This document shows positions 35,048 to 46,392 of a stretch of DNA of 64,000 bases, one piece after another. Made by a program: the position numbers and the translations under genes. The DNA is from Notospermus geniculatus (taxonomy: Eukaryota > Nemertea > Pilidiophora > Heteronemertea > Lineidae). The DNA lies in the NCBI GenBank assembly GCA_002633025.1, contig NMRB01000447.1:80571-144570 (forward strand), in the 5' to 3' direction. The notes under the pieces are model-generated. The model was not told the DNA's origin, searched no databases, and worked only from the letters and a program-made list of their open reading frames with translations. Position 1 is the stretch's first letter. Each line of letters begins with the position of its first letter.

Positions 35048-35370
35048 AAGGCTCATCTACACGAGGTACATTTTGTACTTTTGTATTAGAAGAAGCCCGA
35101 ACATTGCACAGCAAATGTTGCAGGTTGTTCTGACTTGTTCCAGGACTCCCTGTCCTTTTGAACAGCACGACTTGAAACTGCTCACTCTGTTCTGCAATAG
35201 CTGGATGTTTCTATTTTGCCAACATTGTGCCAGAATGTTCTGGGATGTTTCAAGATGTTTTAGAGGATGTCCAGACAAAGATATTTTTGTATTGGAACAT
35301 TTGCCAACATTTGTCCTGTGAGTGTTTGTAAATGTTTCAGAACAAATATACCTACGTGTAGACGAGCCTT
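35048..35370. mobile_element. MITE with AAGGCTCRTCTACACG ends
   Basis: aaggctcatctacacgaggt and the inverse of acctacgtgtagacgagcctt are the ends, with TTA on both outer sides. Internal caacatt and tgttctg motifs occur in both orientations. Confidence 0.75.
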
Positions 35371-35549
35371 TAGCCCTTTTTCAAATGCACCCTGTTTTTC
35401 TGATCAATACCAACCCAGAGTCAATTCATCAATGATAACATACCGCAGGGAAGAAGGAGAGATAACAAGACATTCTCTGTGACAACAGTGTGTCAGCTCA
35501 GAAGCAACAGCTGGTCTGTTTGATAAGTCTTAGAGATTGATGTCAACTA

Positions 35550-35642
35550 CATCCTGAGGTAATCATTGGTTCTTAGCGCTCACTCCCTAGGATGTGGACA
35601 AGTAGGGAGCAAGCACTAATTGCCACTGATTACCTCAGGATG
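35550..35642. mobile_element. CATCCTGAG hairpin MITE, copy 1
   Basis: catcctgaggtaatcattgg then ttcttagcgct on the left pairs with the right arm ending gattacctcaggatg. Other copies: 41594-41695, 52064 (interrupted), 53106-53206 and 56038-56137. Confidence 0.75.
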
Positions 35643-36272
35643 CGTCTTATGATATACGACAGAACAATCCATACACCTCCCCAGAATAAGTACCAGCTAG
35701 GCCAATTTTCTCAACTCCCGTTGCTTCAGTATAGCAAATACACTGGTCAGGTATGGAAATTATTCCGAGAGGTGCTTAGCTAGAGGACATCAAATATCTG
35801 TCATTTCCCTGGTGTCATTGTGCTTGATGCATATTTTCAGATCAGCTTCCCCACTTTTATTTGATAGAGCCAAGTCACAATCATGAGGATACTACCCTCC
35901 TGAGACTAACTTTTCGGTTGAACAGTTTATTACTGATTAGGTTTGTTAGTTAACTGTATTATGATCAAGCTCAACTATCATAGGAAAGCTTTTAGCTGCA
36001 GCAGAACCATTATTGGCTTCCAATTAGATTTTGTAAGTCAACTGTATTACATGTATGATCAAGGTCAACATTTAGCCAGCAGGCATCGGGTAAGGATGAA
36101 GAAGAAAGAGTGCAAGTTCCATTGTGTGCAGATTACAAATTAAAACTACCACAGAATAAGTTTAAGTTAAAGAAAAGTTGACCCAGACCTGAGGTTTGAC
36201 ACTGGGAAAAGCTGAAGGGATATTAGGATTATTATCGATTATTTTAAAAGGCATCAAAAGTGTGACCTTCAC

Positions 36273-36362
36273 CTTCATCTTCTGAACGGTATATTAATCT
36301 CTCTTCAAGGTCAAGGTCATCTACACTCAGTGCTTCTTTATAGCTATTCTTTCTCATGTGGG
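36273..36362 (-). CDS. MCTP: MCTP cassette exon (HMRKNSYKEALS...)
   Basis: A 90-bp exon on the minus strand with a good acceptor (gtgtttattccag before CCCACATG) and a donor (GATGAAG before gtgaag). Only one frame is open, and it both enters and leaves in phase 1, so it can sit between a phase-1 first exon and the 455-bp exon without changing frame. The peptide is HMRKNSYKEALSVDDLDLEE then RLIYRSEDE, acidic, with a basic RKNSY phosphosite-like start. Joined downstream it reads SEDEGVKEDKRS. Inferred to be an optional N-terminal segment of MCTP used with the 38.2- or 42.0-kb starts. The ATG inside it could also serve as a start. Confidence 0.5.
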
Positions 36363-38179
36363 CTGGAATAAACACAACAAAACATCATGTCAGACGAAAA
36401 AAGATCCCAGACAATAATGAAGAACCCCAAAGACAAATCATGAAGAAAACTGATCATCTATCCCTTGAGGAATTGCAGATTATGCATTGGTACTGATATG
36501 AAATCTTCGAAAACAGAAAAATGCAATGTACGTATGACAGGCACAGAATGATGGATTCTTGAAACTGATCAATGGGACATGTCACAGCAAAACCGGTCAC
36601 AAGATATGAACCAAAATAACTCCAGGAGATAAAGGAAGAAATCTAATCACTCAGATTTTGCAAAAGACAGACAATAAGCCTAGGCCTACTGAAACAGACA
36701 AAACATTAGTCTCAACCTGCCAACTTCAGAGCCAGAGCGAAGTACTGGGTTTGCAGTGATGAGCAAAGCCTACTTTTCTTGCTCTTGCCAGAAATTTAGT
36801 GGAAAGCAACAAGCAAGAATTGGCCTGTGGTGTGTGGTGAAAAGCAACAGAGTCTTGCTTACCACGAGCAATGAAAAGTGAACACATTTGATCAAAATTT
36901 TACCACGAATATGAACAAGAGGCCGATGGGCCTGGCGCTCAGCTGAGCAATAAGTTGCTTGCAAGAAGTTGTGAGGTCTTGAAAACATCCGCACATCATG
37001 GGCAACAAGAGCAAGAAAAGTTGCCTTCTGTGCTCAGCTGCGGGCCTAGGTGAAAAAGAAGACGACGGACAAACAACTGATGAGTTGACAAGGATACATT
37101 GTAGGAAAAGGCAATGAGGTACTAAGAACTTTTAAAGGATAGAGAAGAACTCACATCGGGACATCACTTACTCAGAATATGACTCCTAGATGAGACACAG
37201 ATATGGAACATCCTGCAGAAAAAGCTCTCGATGTGCCTGCTTTGTTATACAGTGATCACACAATGGTAACACATCAGTGATATTGTTCATGAATATTGAA
37301 CATCAAATGAATTGATCCATAGGTTTACACGTGACTCTTGAAGATCTGCTGTTCGGAGGTACACTTCAACATGGGAATCATGTTTGAATATATTCACAAG
37401 ATATCCAGAATAAAACTTGAAAGAATGTGATGACAACTTTTGCTTCACAACTGGATGCTCGACCAAGTTGATTGAGAATGCAAGTCTGCTGAACAGAACT
37501 GCATGGCTCAGGAGAATTTACATCCATTGTTAACAAAACCCATTAAATAACAGTAAATTTTTCATAATTGATTTAATTAATGTTTCATTGAAAATGTAAA
37601 TCATCACATTGACAAGAGTGCAATGTAAAGAATTAATATTTGCAGAAAATGAAACCTCAGAGGAAACCCTCAACATTTTAAAACAAAATGTGAAAGATGA
37701 AAGAAGATGATTACGCAGAAAGTTTCTTTGTTCAGATGTAGTTGATGAAATGATTGGACAAACAGGAGTTGCAAGTTTTTACAATGAAAAAGTTATCTGC
37801 TTAATTTAGTCAATAAAAGCCTCCATGGGAAATTTCCACCAATGGAGCGTGAAGGAGATTGTTTGTGGTACCCTGCCCTTCCCAGCTGTGGAATGGTGAT
37901 AGATGTAAAATTTAAGGGGATAAAACTCACTGAAGACTGTTAGAAAAGATAACAACTGATGAAAAGAAAATTTGCGCTGAAGATTTATGAAAATCACCAA
38001 AAGTACTGGTGAAGAAACTGGTGCCAAGATATTGATTTGCATTTTAAAACTACAACTGCAGGATGTTTCAGAGAAACCTCTTTCAATGGAAGATGTAGGT
38101 ACTGTCCTATTATCTGACATACTCAGTATATACCCTTCACAGTGTTTCAATAAAAGTGTTAATCTAAAAGTATATTTAC

Positions 38180-38186
38180 CTTCCAT
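38180..38186 (-). CDS. MCTP: Candidate first coding exon of MCTP (ME|)
   Basis: On the minus strand, aaaATGGAAG is followed by gtaaat. It codes for Met-Glu plus one base, phase 1. An in-frame TGA lies six codons upstream. Spliced to the 36.3-kb exon it gives MEAHMRKNSYKEALS. So short a coding part cannot be judged on composition; support is the start context, upstream stop, donor and matching phase, 1.8 kb from the cassette exon. Confidence 0.35.
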
Positions 38187-38800
38187 TTTGAAGAATATAA
38201 TTCAGTCCCCGCTTCTCCGATCGGAAATCTAAGGGCAGGTCCAACTGCACAAACAACTTTTCTCCACAATGTTCTCTTTTGAATGTTTGAAAAAGACAGA
38301 TTTGATTGGTCAAATATTGGTGCCTTGATACTGAAGTTGATTGCAGTTTGAGGGTTGAATGGAAATTTCAGAATTGCAGAAACAGATGTGACCACTAAGC
38401 CTGTGAAGCCCATGATTTTGAAATCAGAATCATTGCCCGCATGTGGAGGAAATGGCTTTAGCATTAATAGCAATCAGATATTCGTTGATATCGGACATTA
38501 ACTTGATGGGTTTTACATAAGTTTGGGTGAATTTGTTCACCTGAATTGAAGGCACAAGTTGTCAAGTCCAGTTACAAAAGATGCTTTATGGCTACTGTAT
38601 AAATACTGTCTAATCTGCTGTACTACATGTAAATACAGAGATACACTACAATGTATGTCACAGGAAAGCAAGGACACAAGTAATCCCAACCATTACTGTT
38701 CACTTAGTTCACTTCCATCCATCAATAATATCATGAATGTAAAAATAAATGACAATGAACAAACTGTAATTGCAATATCCAGCATCGCCCGTTATGATAA

Positions 38801-39031
38801 TACTGTAAAGCAGGAAAATTTCGCGTGCAGGAAATTTTCGCGAATTTCGCAAGAGTGTATGAGTCGCGAAAATTTCCTGCCGCAAATATAACTACATGCA
38901 AGTGATAAATATGGTCCATGAAAAAAACTTTTAAAAATGGCAGAGACTCGCGAAAATATCCTGCCGCGAATATGTCTATAATTCTTGATTCACGAAAACT
39001 TCCTGCCGCGAAATTATCTTGCTTTACAGTA
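38801..39031. mobile_element. MITE with TACTGTAAAGCA ends, copy 2
   Basis: tactgtaaagcaggaaaatt to aattatcttgctttacagta, alignable throughout with 15340-15562. Confidence 0.85.
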
Positions 39032-39300
39032 CTAGTTCTATGGTAGGCCTACTAGGCCCAGTTGAGTTCAATTCACACAGCTTCTGATAATATTTGCACA
39101 TAACACAGTCAATCAGTGCACATATTTGGTAACATGTGGATATTGGAAAAAGCCATTTGAAATTGATTCCCACAGTATTTTTTAAATATCAATAAATCAT
39201 ACACCCAAATGGTATTTGAATGTGGAAACACAATGTCAGTTGCAATTGGTACCCAAAGAATAAACAACTTTTATTGTAGTCCAAGGGTTGTTAACTGAAG

Positions 39301-39367
39301 ATGGATCAAGGTTCAGTGAACGATACACTAGTCAAATTGGTCACAGATGATACATATAGGCTACAAG
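39301..39367 (+). CDS. Possible plus-strand first coding exon (MDQGSVND...)
   Basis: ATG at 39301 opens 22 codons plus one base, MDQGSVNDTLVKLVTDDTYR then LQ, ending at a perfect donor (CTACAAG before gtaagt), exit phase 1. An in-frame TAA lies just upstream. It runs opposite to MCTP, between two of its candidate first exons. The next open stretch (39452-39670, with KRKQLKTSPDARHRKQSLDT) does not join in phase from any acceptor I can see. A phase-consistent but tiny partner would be 39446-39468. No family recognised. Confidence 0.3.
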
Positions 39368-39669
39368 GTAAGTTATGTCCATATCTGGTATGCCGCTGTA
39401 AATAATGGAATGTAGATTGGTGGCTGTCTTGCCCACCCCCTAAGATGTAGATTGCAAAGAAGTACCGGTAAGTCACTCAAACTTAGGAATCAAAGTATTT
39501 TTTGCAATGAAAAGAGAAAACAGCTGAAGACATCACCAGATGCAAGACATAGAAAACAATCATTGGATACTTTTGGTCAGCCAAATATACAGGATGATAC
39601 AGAGAAACTGACCCTATTATATAGGCACGGCAAAAGAACTGAAATTGACATTGGATTAGGCCCTATCTA

Positions 39670-39908
39670 AAGGCCCGTTTACACATGCAACTTTTCATAT
39701 GCAACTTCATGCAACTTGTTGCATAAACCTGATGAGACCAAAAAGTTTCATAAAAGTTGCATGTGTAAACAGGCATGCAACTTGCTGCAACTCGATCACG
39801 CTGGATGTTGCATCGATTTTTCTATGTGTAAACCGTCCCAGGTAGTTTGCAACAAGTTGCAAGTTGCTGCAACTTGCAACTTGGTGCAACCTAGTGTAAA
39901 CGGGCCTT
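39670..39908. mobile_element. MITE with AAGGCCCGTTTACAC ends
   Basis: Ends aaggcccgtttacacatgca and the inverse of gtgtaaacgggcctt, flanked by TA on both sides. The interior repeats gcaactt and ttgcaag many times in both directions (at least eight), plus internal gtgtaaac. Confidence 0.85.
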
Positions 39909-40652
39909 TAATTAGGAACACTCTTTGCAGGAACATTCTAAGACTTACCTAATGTTTTAGTATCCAGGTCAAATGACACATGTAACTCCTTATGGCTAGA
40001 ACTCTTCATGGATGCAGGCATTCATTACTCCATGATATACATGAGACCATAGCTTTGTTACTGAATTTTTTTAACAAAATATCTGCTGAATTCCTCCCAA
40101 TAAAACAGTCTTTGAATGATAAATGTTTTAATACAATAGGATGGGCTCTTGAGAGAAAGTGGTAGATCAGTCTTTCAGATAAGTTACAAAGGGAGTCGCC
40201 AATTTGAGATCCTAAATCTATGCCTGTTTACATGTAAATACATTGGTGATCAAACAGGAAAAATGCCAGAGTTTAACATAGGCCCAGCACCAGCTCTCAT
40301 GTGCTTTCCCCAAATTCAGGAATAATCGAATGCTTTTTTAGTGTCATTCTTGGAATCCCGAATATTTCCAATGGGTGGATTACTTTCCACTCAGGTGTCA
40401 CATGCTCACTCAGGTGAGACTGCATGGGCATAGACTTTTTAAGAATCAATGACCACAGGGGAATATTAATCCTAATACTTTCATTCATCAATTAACTCAC
40501 TTAGCACTAACCCTATGAACAGTTTTGACCAGCCAACGAAGGACAAGAAGCATATTTAGGCCTAGTCCCATACCTGTCAATCTTCTTGTTAGGCCTATAT
40601 ACCCAAGAAAATCTTCCTTGCTTTTGCCAGACAGTTGCCATCAGTATTAATA

Positions 40653-40780
40653 GGGAGGTTGAGATCAGCGACTTATCATGGATCCTTATACATATATGCT
40701 TCGAAATGTAAACAAAATTTGTCCTCGTTGTACAGAATTCTATCTGAAGGATCCGTGATATGTCGCTGATCTCAACCTCC
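40653..40780. mobile_element. MITE with GGGAGGTTGAGATCAGCGAC ends
   Basis: gggaggttgagatcagcgac and the inverse of gtcgctgatctcaacctcc are nearly perfect; subterminal ggatcctt pairs with aaggatcc. Confidence 0.8.
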
Positions 40781-41446
40781 ATATTGTTTTAAATGGAATG
40801 ACAGATTGAAATCCACAACATATAGGCCTACTCTTTCAACATGAAATCCTAAAAGGCTCAATATCTTTGTACAAAACAGTGATAATCCATTTTAAATCCA
40901 AGAATCAAATTCACTCTTCATTGAAACATGCTAATCAGAAATTGACGAAGAATCTAGATGAACACCTCCACGTCAGCTTGAAAATGAAAGAAGTCCAATC
41001 CTGTTTGACGACAATAAGTCCAGTAACACAATGCCTGAAGTCAAGAGACTGATCTGATGTAGGCCTATGTTATGTGCATCAGTGACACCCTTCAGATTAA
41101 AACCAGGTGTTCCATGTGAAAACATAATACCTGTCAGTAAATTTCGCACTCTGTTTGCATGCTTTGAATTTAATCAGCTGCTTTTTAAATATCATTTCCA
41201 TACAGTAATTCTGTATATGCATCTAGATCAACATATGGTAATTCTTGCCTCCGCATATGACAGGTGCACCCAAGAACACCTCAAAAATTTCAGGTGTGAG
41301 ACAAATAATATGATAACAAGTTTCAACCAGGTTCGTTACCAGCTGCATCATCTTGAAATCAGTCTCCTGTCTGCCGGCATCTCTCATCGGGGAGGCAAGA
41401 CATCCAGGCATATAACTGTATGAACTACCAGGGGTGCGGCAGATCC

Positions 41447-41461
41447 GGGGGGGGGGGGGGG
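41447..41461. repeat. Run of 15 G
   Basis: An uninterrupted G homopolymer after agatcc. Length is likely to be variable and hard to sequence. Together with the preceding caggggtgcggcagatcc it resembles the end of a CAGGGGCGGATCC element. Confidence 0.9.
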
Positions 41462-41593
41462 TGCAAAAACTACTACTTTGAGTTGAGGAAGAGCCAACCA
41501 TTCTCAAAACAGTCAAAATCTAGGCAAAATACATATTAGCATCCAGCGGCCCCCCTCTTACTTAAGTAGCTCTGTATTACCCACAACTCAAAC

Positions 41594-41695
41594 CATCCTG
41601 ATCGAGGATACCAGGACCTCTTTCTTAGCATGCTCCTTATACGTGCATGGTGATGTTGAGAGTGAGCGCTAAGAGGTTCTGGTATCCTCAGGATG
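41594..41695. mobile_element. CATCCTGAG hairpin MITE, copy 2
   Basis: The left arm starts catcctgatcgaggatacca and the right arm ends tggtatcctcaggatg; the agcgctaagag core matches the family. Confidence 0.7.
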
Positions 41696-41974
41696 AAAAC
41701 TAACATATTTCATGAACATAGACTACTACATGTAGTTACTTCTCTGCTAATGGCTACTTATACTACGACATCCAAAGCTACCAAGGGACAATGTTCCGAT
41801 TTTCAATAACCCATGTTCAACTGAATGGATCTACCAGTATTGTCGGTTTGAGGGGCAAACTTAGAGCAACACACAACTCTGTCCGTTTAAAGACACAGGC
41901 AGGAGCTTCGACTGGCCAACAGCTGTTGACCAACTTGGACATGAGCATGAGAGTAGAAGATAAATGATACTTAC

Positions 41975-42044
41975 CATAGGTCTTTGAATTCCTACGAGCC
42001 ATTGAGGACACTGAGACCGTGCGAAATAAATTCATTCTTGGCAT
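41975..42044 (-). CDS. MCTP: Candidate first coding exon of MCTP (MPRMNLFRT...)
   Basis: On the minus strand ATG at 42044 opens 23 codons plus one base: MPRMNLFRTVSVSSMARRNS then KTY, ending at a consensus donor (ACCTATG before gtaagt) in phase 1. This fits either the 36.3-kb cassette (joining as KTYAHMRKNS) or the 455-bp exon (KTYGVKEDKRS). The second ATG (MARRNSKTY), in good context (cctcaATGG), is an alternative start. The peptide is basic and Ser-rich, like the 455-bp exon. It is the most distal first exon I can support; the promoter would lie to the right of 42044, but I see no clear TATA box. Confidence 0.5.
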
Positions 42045-42131
42045 GCTGGTGGGACAACCCTACGATAAAACGTCACTTCGAGTTTACAAAGTACAGATCT
42101 TCAACTTTGATCTTTGGTGGGCTAATACTGA

Positions 42132-42217
42132 GGTTCCACCAAAGTCACAGACCATCCTGTGGTTCCACCAAAGTCACAGACCATCCTGTGGTTCCACCAA
42201 AATCACAGACCATCCTG
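42132..42217. repeat. Three tandem 29-bp units
   Basis: ggttccaccaaagtcacaga then ccatcctgt repeated three times, the last with one change. It lies 90 bp upstream of the 42.0-kb candidate start, possibly in its promoter region. Confidence 0.9.
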
Positions 42218-43109
42218 CCCCCCAATCCAGTGAAGAAAATTATTCCTTTTCAATCATACTGTAACGAGAGTATTTTGAATATGTTGAACACCATTGAAAC
42301 TGTTCAATATCCGTATTTCAGATGACTGACACCGAATGATAACATGCATAGAATATTGGTCTTACTGATAAGTGATAAGTGATCTCTCATTACACTATTA
42401 TCAGCATACTCGACATAGATGGTAAACCTAGGTACTGGTATGAATTCAGGTGTGCAACAATCAAAGCTTTACCAACCACTGAAATACACAACTGTCCCAC
42501 TGATCTAGGTCAATACATTTCAAGAGGCAGCCTGTTCAAGAATTATCACCATACTGTGATATCTTCTTTAGCCTTACTTATAGGTTGGCCACAGTCATAC
42601 AAATAGTTACAATCAATAGTCTTGCCCAGAATCTGTACACATGTCATGTATACCTCAAAGTTGATAACAAAATACTGTGTCACATGACTGACAAGCAGAA
42701 AACAAATACAATAGGACTTTCAATCTTATCTTACAGTACATTGTACCATTGACCTCCCTTCATCGCCACGTACCATCCGCGTACCACATGCCGCATCATG
42801 CCCATACCATCCTCGTATCTTCCACGGATGTCACATATGGTCATGGAAGGCATGCACTGAAGATGTAACGTCATTCATCCATGGTGCACGGACGTCACGC
42901 AGAAGAGACGTGTGACGCACCCGCACCATGCAATGAACTGAAGCGTACCTCCTTCCGCATGACATACGCGGAAGGTAGGCCTACACGGATAAAGGTAGGT
43001 CAATTGTGGAACGTACTGGATACACGCAAATAATGAATTAGAGCCCAGTGTTCAGATTCAAAGTCTTTTCACATATAGGTTTCAATGAGTATAAAGCCAA
43101 GAATATAAT

Positions 43110-43142
43110 AACCACGTTGTCATTGCCAATGACAACGTGGTT
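43110..43142. repeat. Perfect 33-bp palindrome
   Basis: aaccacgttgtcattg, one C, and the exact inverse caatgacaacgtggtt. No mismatch. Confidence 0.9.
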
Positions 43143-44138
43143 TCTGACGATGTACTCTTTACATTAAAGTTCACCGGTACTCATCTTAAGTGACATGCTT
43201 TGATAGCCTGAAGTTTCACTCACAAGAGGTACTCCGTTTTCCAGTCTCTAATTGCCCTCATGAAGATCATGAAAGGAGATAAAAGAATGAGCTAATTGCT
43301 CTCTCTCCTCCAAAACGATATAAAAGTATCAATATTCCATTATTTCAGCTATGACTGTTGAGTGATTCTCAAGTTATGCAAGAAGTATCCACTCATTGTC
43401 TGCTGTTCTGAGCCTATAAGGGCATAAAGAACAAGACATCTGATCAACAAGGAACCATGGAACCATGATGTGGATCATTACAAAGTGTTGAATCCTCACT
43501 CAAAAATTTTCGCAATCTGACAGAAAAGGATGCTGAAATCATCCACAATACGGTATCGAGTTAGGATGAAAAGAACCGGATCTGAGTTAGTCCAACAGGA
43601 GGATTTCAAAAGTTATTTTAAAATCTGTATCCTCAATGATAGAATTCAACAAGAGTGTCCAATAATGGAGCAACAACCCTAGTACGGTAGTTGAATGGCA
43701 AAGATGAGCTGATCTAGAAATGATTCTTTAAAATCCACATGTTACCCACCTCCCATTCATTTCCACCCACCCACTGTCTCCTCTTTGTTCATGTAGTCAT
43801 CTGTATCGATCCTTTCCAATTATTGTTCAATGAAAGATGCATTTATAGCCAACAATCTAGGCCTGCATCGAAATTTATGCATCCGTGTGGTATCATTAGC
43901 AGCTGATTAACAAATACATGCATTGCAAAGAGATGAGAATTTTCCTGTAATTCGTAGATTCTGATTAAGAACTCCCTGACATGCCTGAAGAGCAACACTG
44001 GTGGAGTAAAACCTATGGATGATGAGCTGATCTTGGAACTTGTAGGGAAAAGACTGGAAGCTGATCCATAATTCACTGGTAGGCCTACTACAGATAAAAA
44101 ACCTAAAGGAAGCTTAATACAACCGATAAACTAGCAGA

Positions 44139-44828
44139 CAGGCGCGGTCCAGAGGGGGGTGCACTGGGCGCTCGCCTCCCCTTTTAGCCAACAAATCTGT
44201 AAAATCAACCGTGAAATTCTGGAATTTGGCGCAGATTTCAATGCAGGGGCGGATACAGAGGGGGTGTTCTGGGGGTTGGAACCCCCCGTCAGCGACCAAA
44301 GATAACTTTTTTTAACTTATAACTTTTTTTTCTCTAAACATCAAACATCTCGCTTGTGGGGTAGCGCCTGCCCGTGTCTTTGATGTAATCATCGTGATAC
44401 AGTCGTTGCATCGATGATTCGACGAAATTCTCTTCCCCTGCTTGGGAAAACTGTTGCCTTACTATTATACTGGTAGGCCTACTGCATTGTGTATGCTTGC
44501 ACTATTTTGAAATGTCTAAGAGGCGTGGCATCGGGCAGGCTGGTAAGAACAGGCAGATCACACTGTTCAAAAAAAATGTTTGTATAAGACTTTCTCAACC
44601 TCAGATGCCAGGAAATTGTGTCTCGGAGCTTCTAATTTTCAACATTTTGCTGGGGGAGGTCCCCCAGACCCCCCGCCAATTCGGCGCCGATGAGGCACGC
44701 GGCGAAGGCACAAGAAAATACTGGTGCCTCTACCTTAGAACCCACCCCTCGAGGAAATCCTGGATCCGCCCCTGCAATGTTCCTAGCATAGGCACCCCCT
44801 CTTTTCCCAAATCCTAGATCCGCCTCTG
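44139..44828. mobile_element. CAGGGGCGGATCC element carrying a second copy inside
   Basis: The outer copy begins caggcgcggtccag and ends gatccgcctctg, with 5-bp direct repeats gcaga on both sides. An inner copy, 44244-44774, begins caggggcggatac and ends gatccgcccctg, with 5-bp repeats caatg (44239-44243 and 44775-44779), and splits the outer copy after agatttcaatg. Frames across this region (44497-44928) derive from the repeats. Confidence 0.85.
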
Positions 44829-45318
44829 GCAGAAGAGGACAGTGAAAGAAAGAAGAACCAATGGTTCCACTATATGGAAACTCAAAATGCCAACAACTCC
44901 TTTCAACATACGTCATCACATTCTCCATCTACAAGGAGTAATTGGAACTAAAGCAACTCCTTCAACTCCACAACAGCTTGCAAGCAACGGGTTCCTTAGC
45001 GACATCATCCTGACTCTGCCAAGTCAACGTTAGCTACTCAGGTCACGCGAGTGCACCTTGGGTTGCGTGTGAACCCCGTTCATGCTTTCCTCACGACATG
45101 CCCTCTCCTGTCCAGTAATTTCAGGACTCGAAGAATTCCTTAGGCCTACCTTGTTCTACCGATTCCACCATACAGCAGACTGGGCTCCACCAAAGGCGCG
45201 TATTGATGCTTGTCCGGCGAAGACTGCTTGACGAATGCCGACACCCCGCTGACCCGTGTTCCGCCCAAACCACTCCTCAACTGAGCATTCACCCTTTATC
45301 TTGATATTCACTCGGATT

Positions 45319-46392
45319 CATCTTCGATAATCGAAGGCCGATCTGCTCTCCACTGCGTTACATCGCACATCACCCTTCGAGAAATAGACCAGTCGGCGGC
45401 GTATCTTGGCACGATGCCAACTTTACCGGGCGACCAATCATATTGCACTTTATATCGGGTCTTCGGCTGCCACTCTTTGTACCACGATTCAAATTTTACA
45501 ACACCGATTCTGATTGGCCTCTTCTTCTCGAGGCGGCAGATACGCCGTGGACCGGTCAATTTCTCGAAGGGTGATGTGCGACGTAACGCAGTGGAGAGCT
45601 ACGAAAGCCCAGAAGGCTCATTCAAAATTCAATATTGAAACACCGATTTCAATATTGAAATCGAATCTTCAATATTGAAATCGGATATTTTCAACTTATA
45701 AAAACCATCAAATTTACACTAACGAATGTTACCAAAAAATGAATTAGCGCTGGGTTATAAAGAGTGTCTCTCCCTCTTCAGTGTATCAACAAAGATTTTA
45801 ATTATATTTAGGAATATAACTTTAACGGGCATTATTTCAATTTCTTATCAACATGACTTCAATATTGAACCACACTATTCAATATTGAATCATACATTTC
45901 AATATTGAACTGCGAATTCAATATTGAAATCTGACTTCAATATTGAATCATACATTTCAATATTGAACCACAAATTCAATATTGAAATCTGACTTCAATA
46001 TTGAATCATTGATTTCAATATTGAAGTCGGATTTCAATATTGAATTTGTGGTTCAATATTGAAGTCATGTTTATAAGAAATTGAAATAATATCCGTTAAA
46101 GTTATGTTCCTAAATATAATTAAAATCTTTGTTGATACACTGAAGAGGGAGAGACACTGTTTATAACCCAGCGCTAATTCATTTTTGGTAACATTCGTTA
46201 GTGTAATTTTGATGGTTTTTATAAGTTGAAAATATCCGATTTCAATATTGAAGATACGATTTCAATATTGAAGTCAACAGTTCAATATTGAAGTCAACAG
46301 TTCAATATTGAAATCGGTGTTTCAATATTGAATTTTGAATGAGCCTTCTGGGCTTTCGTAGAGAGCAGATCGGCGTTCGATTATCGAAGATG
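45319..46392. mobile_element. 1.07-kb foldback element packed with TTCAATATTGAA
   Basis: The ends catcttcgataatcga and tcgattatcgaagatg are inverted, and an identical 8-bp direct repeat ctcggatt flanks them (45311-45318 and 46393-46400), the duplication size of hAT-type elements. The arms pair over more than 300 bp, including agcccagaaggctcattc and gcgctgggttataa. The 12-bp palindrome TTCAATATTGAA occurs 19 times: three on the left, eleven in the middle, five on the right. The left arm also carries an insertion at 45345-45599. No transposase. Confidence 0.85.
45345..45599. mobile_element. Small inverted-repeat element nested in the foldback element
   Basis: gctctccactgcgttac and its inverse gtaacgcagtggagagc are the ends; pairing continues through cgcacatcacccttcgagaa to cggcgtatc, about 60 bp. 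It interrupts the left arm of 45319-46392, whose right arm lacks it. The 83-residue minus frame here is not a known protein. Confidence 0.75.

Larger units (their letters stand above)
27514..36272. other. MCTP intron, 27.5 to 36.3 kb
   Basis: AT-rich, with the listed MITEs, the Mutator-like element and the foldback element. A strong donor-like site (minus strand, CTCAGAG before gtaagt, about 30047) has no ATG upstream of it and could mark a non-coding exon. Confidence 0.5.

Noticed and set aside
43843-44076. Minus-strand MNYGSASSLFPTSSKISSSS as a sixth MCTP first exon
   Set aside because: The only donor in phase 1 is gttttact, a poor match, and the opposite strand is also open. Not enough to add to the set.
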